Shown here: positions 1 through 5,501 of the stretch, one piece after another | How the letters are laid out: the number at the start of each line of letters is the position of its first letter | Position numbering within the stretch: position 1 is the stretch's first letter | Source: Paracoccaceae bacterium | Lineage (GTDB): Bacteria > Pseudomonadota > Alphaproteobacteria > Rhodobacterales > Rhodobacteraceae | Assembly: GCA_009920225.1 (NCBI GenBank) | Contig: RGAJ01000143.1 | Coordinates: 1 to 5,501 of the forward strand | DNA: 5,501 bases | Direction of reading: 5' to 3' | Program-made: the position numbers and the translations under genes | Notes under the pieces: generated by a model | What the model saw: the letters and a program-made list of their open reading frames with translations, nothing else | Told to the model about the DNA's origin: nothing | Databases searched by the model: none

Positions 1-83
1 AACGCGAAATAAACTATGCCTTGTCAAATTCGTTTGGTTTTGGCGGCACGAACGCATCGTTGTTGTTGGGTAAGGTTTCGTAA
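1..83 (+). CDS. fabF: 3' end of beta-ketoacyl-ACP synthase II (partial)
   Basis: This is the C-terminal tail of a gene that begins left of the window. Reading the frame ending at the TAA at 81-83 gives 26 residues that finish with SNSFGFGGTNASLLLGKVS. The NSFGFGGTN block is the conserved glycine-rich C-terminal signature of FabF/FabB condensing enzymes, and the preceding REINYAL fits FabF. The enzyme elongates acyl-ACP with malonyl-ACP in cytoplasmic fatty-acid synthesis. The stop codon overlaps the mltG start by one base (TAATG), which implies one operon and probably translational coupling. fabF directly before mltG is a common alphaproteobacterial order. The catalytic Cys-His-His residues would lie upstream and cannot be checked here. 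FabB rather than FabF is possible but less likely. Confidence 0.85.
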   Translation, partial: REINYALSNSFGFGGTNASLLLGKVS

Positions 84-1234
84 TGTGGCGCAGCCTTGCC
101 TCGAATGCATTAACGTTTCTTATTTTGATGCTTCTTGCGATTGGGGTCGCGGGCATTTGGGGTAAGACCCAATACACCAAAGAAGGACCCTTGTCCGAAG
201 CGACGTGTATGCGTGTTGCGCCTGGATCAAAGTTCCGCTCCATCGCGGATGATTTGGCTGCACGAGGCGTGGTTGCGAACGCATCCTTCATGCGGATTGG
301 TGCAGAATACGAAGGCAAGTCCAGCAAGTTGAAAGCAGGCAGCTTTTTGATCCCGCAAGGGGCGTCAATGGCCGAAATTACCGACATCTTGACCCGTGGT
401 GGCGCGAATACCTGTGGAACCGAAGTTGTGTACCGTATCGGGATTGCCTCAACCACGGTCGAGCTACGCGAAATGGACCCAGCAACAGAACGCACCGAGG
501 AAAAATTACGCTTTACCTTGGGTGATGACGTTCCCGAAGGCTTTGCCGAGACTGCGCAACGTGACGACACGCGTCATCGCATCGCCATGGCCGAAGGTGT
601 GACAAGCTGGCAGGTGGTTCAAGCGCTCAAAGGCATTCCAGTTCTGACAGGTGAGGTCGCTGACATCCCGCCAGAGGGGTTGCTTGCGCCCTTTAGCTAC
701 GAACTGTCGGATGGTGAAAGTCGCAACGCAGTTTTGGATCGTATGATTGCAAAGCAGGCAGGTTATTTAGATGCAGCGTGGGACAATCGCGCGGCTGATT
801 TGCCTGTTGAAACCAAGCAAGAGGCGTTGATCCTTGCGTCAATCATCGAAAAAGAAACCTCGGTTCCTGGCGAACGCGGTCTTATCGCCTCTGTTTTTGT
901 GAACCGTCTAAAGCGTGATATGCCGCTGCAAACAGACCCGACGGTGATCTATGGCCTGACCAAAGGGCAGGGCATCTTGGGGCGTGGTTTGCGCCAAAGC
1001 GAATTGAAAAAAGACACGCCTTGGAACACATATGTTCACAAAGGTCTGCCGCCCACACCCATCGCCAATCCTGGTCGTGCCGCGATTGAGGCGGCGGTCA
1101 ATCCTGATGCATCAACGTTCATCTTTTTCGTGGCCGATGGTACAGGCGGACATGCGTTTGCGGAAACCTTGGCCGAACACAACGCAAATGTTGCGAAGTG
1201 GCGCAAGATTGAGGCAGAGCGTTCCAACAATTGA
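83..1234 (+). CDS. mltG: Endolytic murein transglycosylase MltG (YceG family)
   Basis: Membrane-anchored lytic transglycosylase, 383 aa. The family cleaves nascent peptidoglycan strands within the chain near the inner membrane and is thought to set glycan length with the elongation synthases. Residues about 8-26 form one N-terminal membrane segment, so the rest faces the periplasm. LysM-like repeats appear at about 43-106 and, more diverged, at about 115-185. The catalytic YceG domain spans about 195-378. The motif ASIIEKET (252-259) carries the expected catalytic glutamate, E256. The family signatures TYVHKGLPPTPIANPG (316-331) and the FVADGTGGHAFA block (349-360) are intact. Start 83 is supported by TAAGG at 71-75 with 7-nt spacing and by the TAATG overlap with fabF. 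Older records call this family aminodeoxychorismate lyase (PabC-like), which is a misnomer. Length and motifs indicate an intact gene. Confidence 0.95.
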   Translation: MWRSLASNALTFLILMLLAIGVAGIWGKTQYTKEGPLSEATCMRVAPGSKFRSIADDLAARGVVANASFMRIGAEYEGKSSKLKAGSFLIPQGASMAEITDILTRGGANTCGTEVVYRIGIASTTVELREMDPATERTEEKLRFTLGDDVPEGFAETAQRDDTRHRIAMAEGVTSWQVVQALKGIPVLTGEVADIPPEGLLAPFSYELSDGESRNAVLDRMIAKQAGYLDAAWDNRAADLPVETKQEALILASIIEKETSVPGERGLIASVFVNRLKRDMPLQTDPTVIYGLTKGQGILGRGLRQSELKKDTPWNTYVHKGLPPTPIANPGRAAIEAAVNPDASTFIFFVADGTGGHAFAETLAEHNANVAKWRKIEAERSNN

Positions 1235-1300
1235 TCGTGATTGGCGCGCGTGTCGCCCGTCAACACCCTCTGCATCTTTGATGTTTTGAGAACTGAATTA

Positions 1301-1340
1301 AAATAACTGACGTGTTCGCCGAACCGTCAGTTATTTTTTT
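1301..1340 (+). terminator. Rho-independent terminator of the fabF-mltG unit
   Basis: A perfect 12-bp inverted repeat, AAATAACTGACG (1301-1312) with CGTCAGTTATTT (1325-1336), encloses a loop that pairs further: GTTC 1314-1317 with GAAC 1321-1324, leaving one bulged T and a 3-nt turn. The right arm runs into a T tract of seven bases (1334-1340). The hairpin begins 66 bp after the mltG stop and should separate the housekeeping operon from the terminase module. The left flank is A-rich (AATTAAAA), so weak function on the opposite strand is conceivable, but no minus-strand gene is seen to need it. Confidence 0.9.
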
Positions 1341-1464
1341 ATGCCTGCGACGCACGTTGCAAAACGTTGAATTTCTGTACTTTTTCAAAAATCTTGCCAT
1401 CTTTGACATCGCTGGACGCGACCGCGTTTGGACAGGGGTTCGAGCGAAAGGAACCTGAGAACCG
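1341..1464 (+). promoter_or_regulatory. Spacer and probable promoter region upstream of the terminase genes
   Basis: No convincing gene is present between the terminator and the small-terminase start, so transcription of the packaging genes probably begins here. A perfect -35-like TTGACA lies at 1403-1408. The 17-bp-spaced -10 position (1426-1431, GTTTGG) is poor, so the promoter may need an activator. That would suit GTA genes, which are activated by GafA in Rhodobacter capsulatus, but no GafA site can be recognised by eye. No TTAA-N7-TTAA (CtrA-type) site was found. The ribosome-binding candidate is AAAGGA at 1447-1452, with a rather long 12-nt spacing to the ATG at 1465. The promoter assignment is weak. 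Confidence 0.3.
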
Positions 1465-1806
1465 ATGGTATTAATCACCCCAGAGGACGATACAGACCAC
1501 TTTTCAGAAGAGTTTGAAAGAGTTCACAAACAACTGCGAAGTTTTCTGACCTGCATAGAAGACCTACAACAAAGGGTACAAACTGGGGAAGGCGTAAAAG
1601 AAACCGAAGTCCGCAAGCTGTTCCAAGATCTAAGGGGGTGGCTTAAGCTGGCTCATGATGCGGAGAAATTAGTTGCAGAGCGAAACCGAGAAAAACTTGG
1701 CATCAAATACGACTATGGACTCGATCTGCGGGCCGCACACGATCAGATCGGGTGCCGCTTGGATCGCCTCCGCAGATGTTGCGGTCAAGGAAAGATTCCT
1801 AAATGA
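1465..1806 (+). CDS. terS: GTA-type small terminase subunit (g1-like), putative
   Basis: A 113-aa, acidic-N-terminal, almost all-helical protein. By position directly before TerL, and by size and pattern, it matches GTA gene g1, shown in Rhodobacter capsulatus to be an unusually short small terminase. Small terminases form a ring that helps bring DNA to the large terminase. Residues about 12-40 and 45-80 look like two amphipathic helices forming a hairpin or coiled-coil oligomerisation core. A basic tail follows, with LDLRAAHDQIGCRLDRL at 86-102, resembling the conserved C-terminal block I recall from g1 proteins and possibly the TerL contact. There is no recognisable N-terminal helix-turn-helix of the kind used by cos or pac phages, consistent with non-specific packaging. 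C30, C97 and the C105-C106 pair are unusual extras. No phage-type TerS signature is visible, so the name rests largely on context. Confidence 0.72.
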   Translation: MVLITPEDDTDHFSEEFERVHKQLRSFLTCIEDLQQRVQTGEGVKETEVRKLFQDLRGWLKLAHDAEKLVAERNREKLGIKYDYGLDLRAAHDQIGCRLDRLRRCCGQGKIPK

Positions 1807-1813
1807 CCTTTCC

Positions 1814-1822
1814 GAGGGAGAG
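1814..1822 (+). promoter_or_regulatory. Strong Shine-Dalgarno that favours the TerL start at 1826
   Basis: The purine run GAGGGAGAG lies just after the small-terminase stop (1804-1806). Its GGAG core (1817-1820) is 5 nt before the ATG at 1826. It is the best ribosome-binding match near the TerL N-terminus. It also encodes Glu-Gly-Glu in the longer TerL frame, so the purine run could be partly coincidental. Confidence 0.55.
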
Positions 1823-1825
1823 CTT

Positions 1826-3082
1826 ATGGCTCTCCCGTTTTTGTTCGAATTTTGGGCGATGGATCATCAATTACCCCCCAGTGGGGATTGGCGCACGTGG
1901 GTCATTCTGGGTGGTCGCGGTGCGGGTAAAACCCGTGCTGGTGCCGAATGGGTGCGGTCCCAAGTCGAAGGGGCGCGACCACTTGACAAAGGTCGCGCGC
2001 GGCGGTTGGCCCTGGTTGCGGAAACCTTGGATCAGGCACGCGATGTGATTATCTTTGGCGACAGTGGCATCATGGCGTGTTCGCCCCCTGACCGTCGACC
2101 GATATGGGAATCCACGCGTCGTCGCTTGGTTTGGCCAAATGGGGCAACGGCGCAAATTTTTTCCGCCCATGATCCCGAAAGCCTGCGCGGCCCACAATTT
2201 GACGGGGCATGGTGTGATGAATTGGCCAAGTGGCGCAATGCCCAATCGACATGGGATATGCTGCAATTTTCGCTTCGTTTGGGGGATGATCCGCGCCAAT
2301 GTGTGACAACGACACCGCGCAATGTGCCCGTTTTAAAAACACTTTTGGCGGCCCCGTCCACGGTTTCAACCCATGCGCCGACATCGGCCAATCGCGCCAA
2401 TTTGGCCGATAGCTTTTTGGCAGAGGTCACTGCGCGCTATGCTGGCACGCGATTGGGTCGGCAAGAGTTGGACGGTGTTTTGGTTGACGGCATTGATGGT
2501 GCCTTGTGGCGCGATGCGGATTTCACAACAACGCAGGTTGATACCGCGCCCGAGCTTGATCGCATTGTCGTTGCGGTTGACCCTCCCGTCACCGGGCATA
2601 AAAAATCCGATAGCTGCGGAATTGTCGTGGCAGGCGTCACCTTGCGTGGTGATCCACAAGAGTGGCGCGCCTATGTCTTGGCAGATTACACGATCCAAGG
2701 ACAGTCCCCGACAACTTGGGCGAATATTGCGGTTCAGGCCTATCATGATTGGCGCGCGGATCGCATTGTGGCCGAGGTCAATCAAGGTGGTGATTTGGTC
2801 GAAGCCGTCTTGCGGCAGATTGATCCAGCCGTGTCTTATCGTGCGGTGCGCGCATCGCGTGGAAAATCAGCCCGCGCAGAACCGGTTGCTGCGCTGTATG
2901 AACAGGGGCGCGTCTTTCATCTGCGCGGTTTGGCCGAGCTTGAAGATCAGATGTGCCAAATGACACCTCAAGGATATTTTGGCGCCGGTTCGCCAGATCG
3001 GGTTGATGCGCTGGTTTGGGCGCTGAGTGATCTCATGTTGACCCCGTCTTCTGTGGCGCGTCCACGTTTTCGGGTGCTGTAG
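1826..3082 (+). CDS. terL: GTA-type large terminase (TerL, g2-like) DNA-packaging ATPase/nuclease
   Basis: The large terminase powers DNA translocation into a prohead and cuts the DNA at headfuls. From the start at 1826 it has 418 aa. The N-terminal ATPase shows an adenine-contact region HQLPPSGDW (14-22), Walker A GGRGAGKT (29-36), Walker B FDGAWCDE with D131-E132 (125-132) and the coupling motif VTTTPRN (160-166). The C-terminal RNase H-like nuclease shows D252 (VVAVDPP), E317 (VAEVNQGGD) and D391/D394 (SPDRVDALVWA). All catalytic acids are present and the C-terminus is natural, so the enzyme looks functional. The SPPDRRP and GPQFDGAW blocks fit the alphaproteobacterial GTA terminase group rather than T4- or lambda-type phages. 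The start is uncertain: the frame is open upstream to a TAG at 1670-1672. TTG 1673 (GGAG 7 nt upstream) and ATG 1715 (no Shine-Dalgarno) would add 51 or 37 residues inside the terS overlap. Confidence 0.93.
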   Translation: MALPFLFEFWAMDHQLPPSGDWRTWVILGGRGAGKTRAGAEWVRSQVEGARPLDKGRARRLALVAETLDQARDVIIFGDSGIMACSPPDRRPIWESTRRRLVWPNGATAQIFSAHDPESLRGPQFDGAWCDELAKWRNAQSTWDMLQFSLRLGDDPRQCVTTTPRNVPVLKTLLAAPSTVSTHAPTSANRANLADSFLAEVTARYAGTRLGRQELDGVLVDGIDGALWRDADFTTTQVDTAPELDRIVVAVDPPVTGHKKSDSCGIVVAGVTLRGDPQEWRAYVLADYTIQGQSPTTWANIAVQAYHDWRADRIVAEVNQGGDLVEAVLRQIDPAVSYRAVRASRGKSARAEPVAALYEQGRVFHLRGLAELEDQMCQMTPQGYFGAGSPDRVDALVWALSDLMLTPSSVARPRFRVL

Positions 3083-3204
3083 GATGGGGTGATTTGGCGG
3101 TATGCGATTGTATTCTGTAAATATCAGATATTAAACAATTTCTTCCTTTACGACGCAGGGCAATCGGTTTATTTTCGAACCTAAGCTTCAAAAAGGACCA
3201 CAGG
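3083..3204 (+). promoter_or_regulatory. Intergenic region after terL with probable DUF3422 promoter and RBS
   Basis: This 122-bp AT-richer stretch joins the packaging module to the next gene. AAAAGGA at 3191-3197, 7 nt before the ATG at 3205, is a good ribosome-binding site. A near-palindrome AATATC-A-GATATT lies at 3120-3132 in an AT-rich stretch. Weak sigma70-like pairs can be drawn, such as TTGGCG 3094-3099 with TAAATA at 3118-3123 (18-bp spacing), but none is convincing. No GC-rich hairpin with a T tract is seen, so read-through from terL cannot be excluded. No portal-protein remnant was found in any frame. Confidence 0.35.
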
Positions 3205-4485
3205 ATGCCCCTGATCCAAGATCACCCCATGCGTTACAAGCTGTCGAATGAATTGCATGCGCGGCCTTTTCCGTCATTCAAAGCACCCGGAACGGTTGCC
3301 TATCTTGCGATTAAAGAGCCAGAGAACGCCATGGCGCGGGATCGTGATCAGGAACGCAATGATTTGATCGCGCTCTTGGATCGGTATGGTGCACCGCATC
3401 CCCAACCAGGGGCGACGCATTTCTTTGGTGACTTGGGTCGGCATAGATTGAAGTGGGAACAGCATACGGAATTCGTGACCTATACGTTGTTTTCCAATGA
3501 CTTACCCGAACGTGCGTTTGACGGTTCGGTTTTTGATGCCTTTCCCAAAGATTGGTTGGACAGCCTGCATGGCACCTGCATCACGTCGGCGTCTATTCGG
3601 TTGGAAAAGATGTCGTCCGATGAGGACACCGCAAAATTGTTGCGCGACTGGTTTGTGCCAGAAAGCTTGGCCGTCAGCCGTGTTTTGGACAATGCGGCCA
3701 TTGTTGCGGCGGATTTTCGGATCGATGAAATCGGTCATCAGCGCATCGCCGTTTTTGTCGATGACACGACAGGGGATCGTCGCGTGGGACGGATCATCCA
3801 GCGTCTGTGTGAGATTGAAACTTATAAAACCATGTCGATGCTAGGGTTTTCACGTGCACGCGCGATGCAGCCTCGTATGGGTAAGATTGATGGCGAACTC
3901 TCTGATTTAATGTTGAAAATGTCGGACAATACATTGCCCGCAGATGAAACGTTGAATGCGTTTTTGAAACTGTCGGCCGAATTGGAAAGCCTTTCGGCGC
4001 AATCGGCATTTCGGTTCGGCGCGACATGGGCCTATCAGGCCATCCTCAATCAGCGGATCGAAGTCTTGCGCGAAGAGCGGTTTATGGGGCGGCAATCGTT
4101 TTATGAATTTATGATGCGCCGATATGATCCGGCGATGCGGACGGTCAAATCGACGGAAACGCGATTGGCTGCGATGGCAGATCGGGCTATGCGTGCGGGC
4201 GAGTTGTTGCGCACCAAGGTTGACGTGGAACGGTCTGCACAAAACCAAGCGGTTTTGAAAAGCATGGACGAGCGTGCGGATCTACAGCTGCGGTTGCAAA
4301 AAACGGTTGAAGGTTTGTCCGTCGTCGCGATCAGCTATTACGCGGTCTCGCTGGTGGGGTATTTGGTGTATCCCTTGGCCGACACAATCGGTGTGACCAA
4401 GGGAACATTGACAGCACTGGTTACTCTGCCGGTTGTTGGGGCAGTGTGGTATATGATCCGCCGAATTCGCGAGAAGATGGAATAA
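3205..4485 (+). CDS. DUF3422 family membrane-anchored protein, function unknown
   Basis: A 426-aa protein recognised by the N-terminal block LSNELHARPFP (13-23), characteristic of DUF3422 (COG4949, uncharacterised membrane-anchored proteins of proteobacteria). Residues about 1-230 look like a soluble alpha/beta domain. Residues about 230-370 are helix-rich and highly charged, probably coiled coil. Two hydrophobic segments follow at the C-terminus, about 371-391 and 400-418, with a short loop and a basic tail (RRIREKME). A large cytoplasmic domain, long helices and two C-terminal membrane helices recall the CorA layout, but the CorA GMN loop motif is absent, so the likeness is only architectural. 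The AAAAGGA site 7 nt upstream decides the start at 3205 over the ATG at 3229. The gene has no evident link to DNA packaging. Its 3' end overlaps the convergent transporter by 65 bp. Confidence 0.88.
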   Translation: MPLIQDHPMRYKLSNELHARPFPSFKAPGTVAYLAIKEPENAMARDRDQERNDLIALLDRYGAPHPQPGATHFFGDLGRHRLKWEQHTEFVTYTLFSNDLPERAFDGSVFDAFPKDWLDSLHGTCITSASIRLEKMSSDEDTAKLLRDWFVPESLAVSRVLDNAAIVAADFRIDEIGHQRIAVFVDDTTGDRRVGRIIQRLCEIETYKTMSMLGFSRARAMQPRMGKIDGELSDLMLKMSDNTLPADETLNAFLKLSAELESLSAQSAFRFGATWAYQAILNQRIEVLREERFMGRQSFYEFMMRRYDPAMRTVKSTETRLAAMADRAMRAGELLRTKVDVERSAQNQAVLKSMDERADLQLRLQKTVEGLSVVAISYYAVSLVGYLVYPLADTIGVTKGTLTALVTLPVVGAVWYMIRRIREKME

Positions 4486-5500
4486 GGTTCAAAATTCGCT
4501 CTGCCACTTTGGCCCCGATTGCGATGAACGCCAATGTGGTTATGGCTGCAACGGACAGTGTTGGAATACCCGACAATCCTGCGCCAATGGTGCATCCGCC
4601 GGCAACAACGCCGCCAAACCCCATCAAAATGGCCGCAAGGCCATAGCGTCCCATTTGTGCAGGGCCATCAAACCCGACCCACGCCAAGCGACGCGAGACC
4701 AACGCGGATACAAACGCCCCTGCGATCACACCGGCCATGAGCCCGACTGTGAATTTGGCAGTAACCGAAGTTGACGCGATGATCCAGAAAAGACTGTCAG
4801 CGGCTGGCAATGTAAAGGCAATGCTTTCGAACGCGATTGGGTCAAAGTCGTCATAAAGGACATAGCCCGTTCCAACCCATGCAATCGCGGGCAACAGACC
4901 AATTGCCACCGCCATGACCAAATGCGCGACGCGATTGCCGGAGCTGAGCGCATAAATCACAAGCGCGGCCACAATCACAGCCACAGACCACAGGCCAAAT
5001 GGCAACAGGGTGGCAACAGTGGAAGCATCCCCCAGATCGATTGTTTGCGTGGCAAGCGCGGTACGCGCACCCGATAGGGGGCCTTTTAACGTGGCGCTTG
5101 CGGCCAACCCAAATAGGATCAGTGTGAAAAGCGCCCGCATGTTCCCTGTGCCCGACAATACTGTGAGGCGGGACGCACACCCGCGTGACAACACCATACC
5201 AATCCCGAACAAAAGCCCGCCAACCGCAGCCGCCATCAATGGCACTTCGGGTGTCAGAAAACGGTGATCTTCAAAGGTGATGACTTCAAAATAAACCGCC
5301 ACTTGCACCGCCGTCACAGAAACGGCCAAAGCCAAAGCCCACAAGCCTGCTGCTTGTCGGCGATCGTGGCCGATCACGGCACGACGAAAGCAGAATTTTG
5401 TTTGTTCGGCCAGTCCGCCGAACGCGATCCCGACAATAAGGGCAAAGAATAAACTAACCTGAGGCGCACTAAGCGTTTCAAAACCGAGAGATTCGAACAT
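4421..5500 (-). CDS. YeeE/YedE family transporter (probable thiosulfate or other sulfur-compound uptake)
   Basis: A 359-aa polytopic inner-membrane protein with about nine or ten hydrophobic segments across 15-340. The family (DUF395; TsuA/YeeE in thiosulfate uptake) passes the substrate along conserved cysteines by transient hydrogen bonding. Three candidates sit in the expected contexts: C37 (TKFCFRRAV), C108 (LSRGCASRL) and C303 (AGGCTIGAGLSG). The two glycine-rich half-repeats, GGLLFGIGMVLSRGC at about 94-108 and GFGGVVAGGC at about 294-303, are the paired YeeE/YedE motifs. The length fits a single-chain, two-repeat member. The start at 5500 is one base from the window edge, so its RBS and promoter cannot be seen. 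The last 20 or so residues (SSREFGGSYTTLPQQPAE) are hydrophilic and lie entirely in the antisense overlap with DUF3422. Thiosulfate as substrate is inferred; selenium-related or other sulfur cargo is possible. Confidence 0.9.
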   Translation of the reverse strand: MFESLGFETLSAPQVSLFFALIVGIAFGGLAEQTKFCFRRAVIGHDRRQAAGLWALALAVSVTAVQVAVYFEVITFEDHRFLTPEVPLMAAAVGGLLFGIGMVLSRGCASRLTVLSGTGNMRALFTLILFGLAASATLKGPLSGARTALATQTIDLGDASTVATLLPFGLWSVAVIVAALVIYALSSGNRVAHLVMAVAIGLLPAIAWVGTGYVLYDDFDPIAFESIAFTLPAADSLFWIIASTSVTAKFTVGLMAGVIAGAFVSALVSRRLAWVGFDGPAQMGRYGLAAILMGFGGVVAGGCTIGAGLSGIPTLSVAAITTLAFIAIGAKVAERILNLIPSSREFGGSYTTLPQQPAE

Positions 5501-5501
5501 G

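Noticed and set aside
83..1234. Aminodeoxychorismate lyase (PabC) as the product of the first full gene
   Set aside because: This is a legacy name for YceG proteins. The membrane anchor and the IIEKET catalytic motif identify MltG, and no PLP-enzyme motif is present.
1260..1478. Minus-strand 72-aa reading frame across the mltG-terS gap
   Set aside because: It runs straight through the terminator hairpin, has no clear ribosome-binding site and shows no recognisable motif. It appears to be a chance frame.
1803..2048. ATG overlapping the terS stop (ATGA) as the TerL start
   Set aside because: It looks like a classic stop/start overlap, but it is in a different frame from TerL. Its 81-aa translation has no terminase motifs.
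2366..2785. Minus-strand 139-aa and neighbouring long frames opposite terL
   Set aside because: They are antisense to conserved terminase sequence, rich in Arg, Pro and Ser as expected for shadows, and lack start signals.
1465..3082. Prophage or cos/pac phage terminase remnant
   Set aside because: There are no integrase, attachment-site repeats, tRNA or lysis genes nearby. TerL has GTA-type blocks and the locus sits beside fabF-mltG. A GTA origin explains more.
3907..4248. Minus-strand 113-aa frame opposite the DUF3422 gene
   Set aside because: It is a low-complexity, His/Arg/Pro-rich shadow of the coding helices with no family likeness.
1..5501. CRISPR arrays, tRNA/rRNA genes, insertion-sequence ends
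   Set aside because: No regularly spaced repeats, tRNA-like cloverleaf, rRNA segments, transposase or terminal inverted repeats with target duplications were seen on either strand.

Overview
The window looks like chromosomal DNA of an alphaproteobacterium, most likely a Rhodobacterales (Roseobacter-type) species of moderate GC content. The grounds are the end of fabF followed by mltG, a gene-transfer-agent (GTA) type terminase, a DUF3422 membrane protein and a YeeE/YedE-family transporter. This placement rests on recognised protein families and gene order. No database search was run.

Left part (1-1340): the last 26 codons of fabF (fatty-acid elongation) overlap by one base with mltG, a complete membrane-anchored endolytic murein transglycosylase. 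A strong rho-independent terminator about 65 bp downstream closes this housekeeping unit.

Middle part (1341-3082): after a spacer of about 125 bp comes a two-gene packaging module. The first gene encodes a 113-aa, helix-rich protein that fits the GTA-type small terminase (g1/TerS). The second encodes a full-length large terminase (g2/TerL) with an intact ATPase centre and an intact RNase H-like nuclease centre. In canonical Rhodobacterales GTA clusters these two genes are followed by portal, protease, capsid and tail genes. Here TerL ends normally, and after 122 bp an unrelated gene begins.

Right part (3083-5501): a DUF3422 membrane-anchored protein (+ strand) converges on a YeeE/YedE-type sulfur-compound transporter (- strand). 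Their coding 3' ends overlap by 65 bp. The transporter's start codon lies at the right edge of the window.

The main point of interest is the packaging module standing alone: both motor genes look intact, but every other structural gene expected next to them is missing from the window. It may be a split GTA locus, a partly deleted GTA whose motor is still selected, or a recent deletion.
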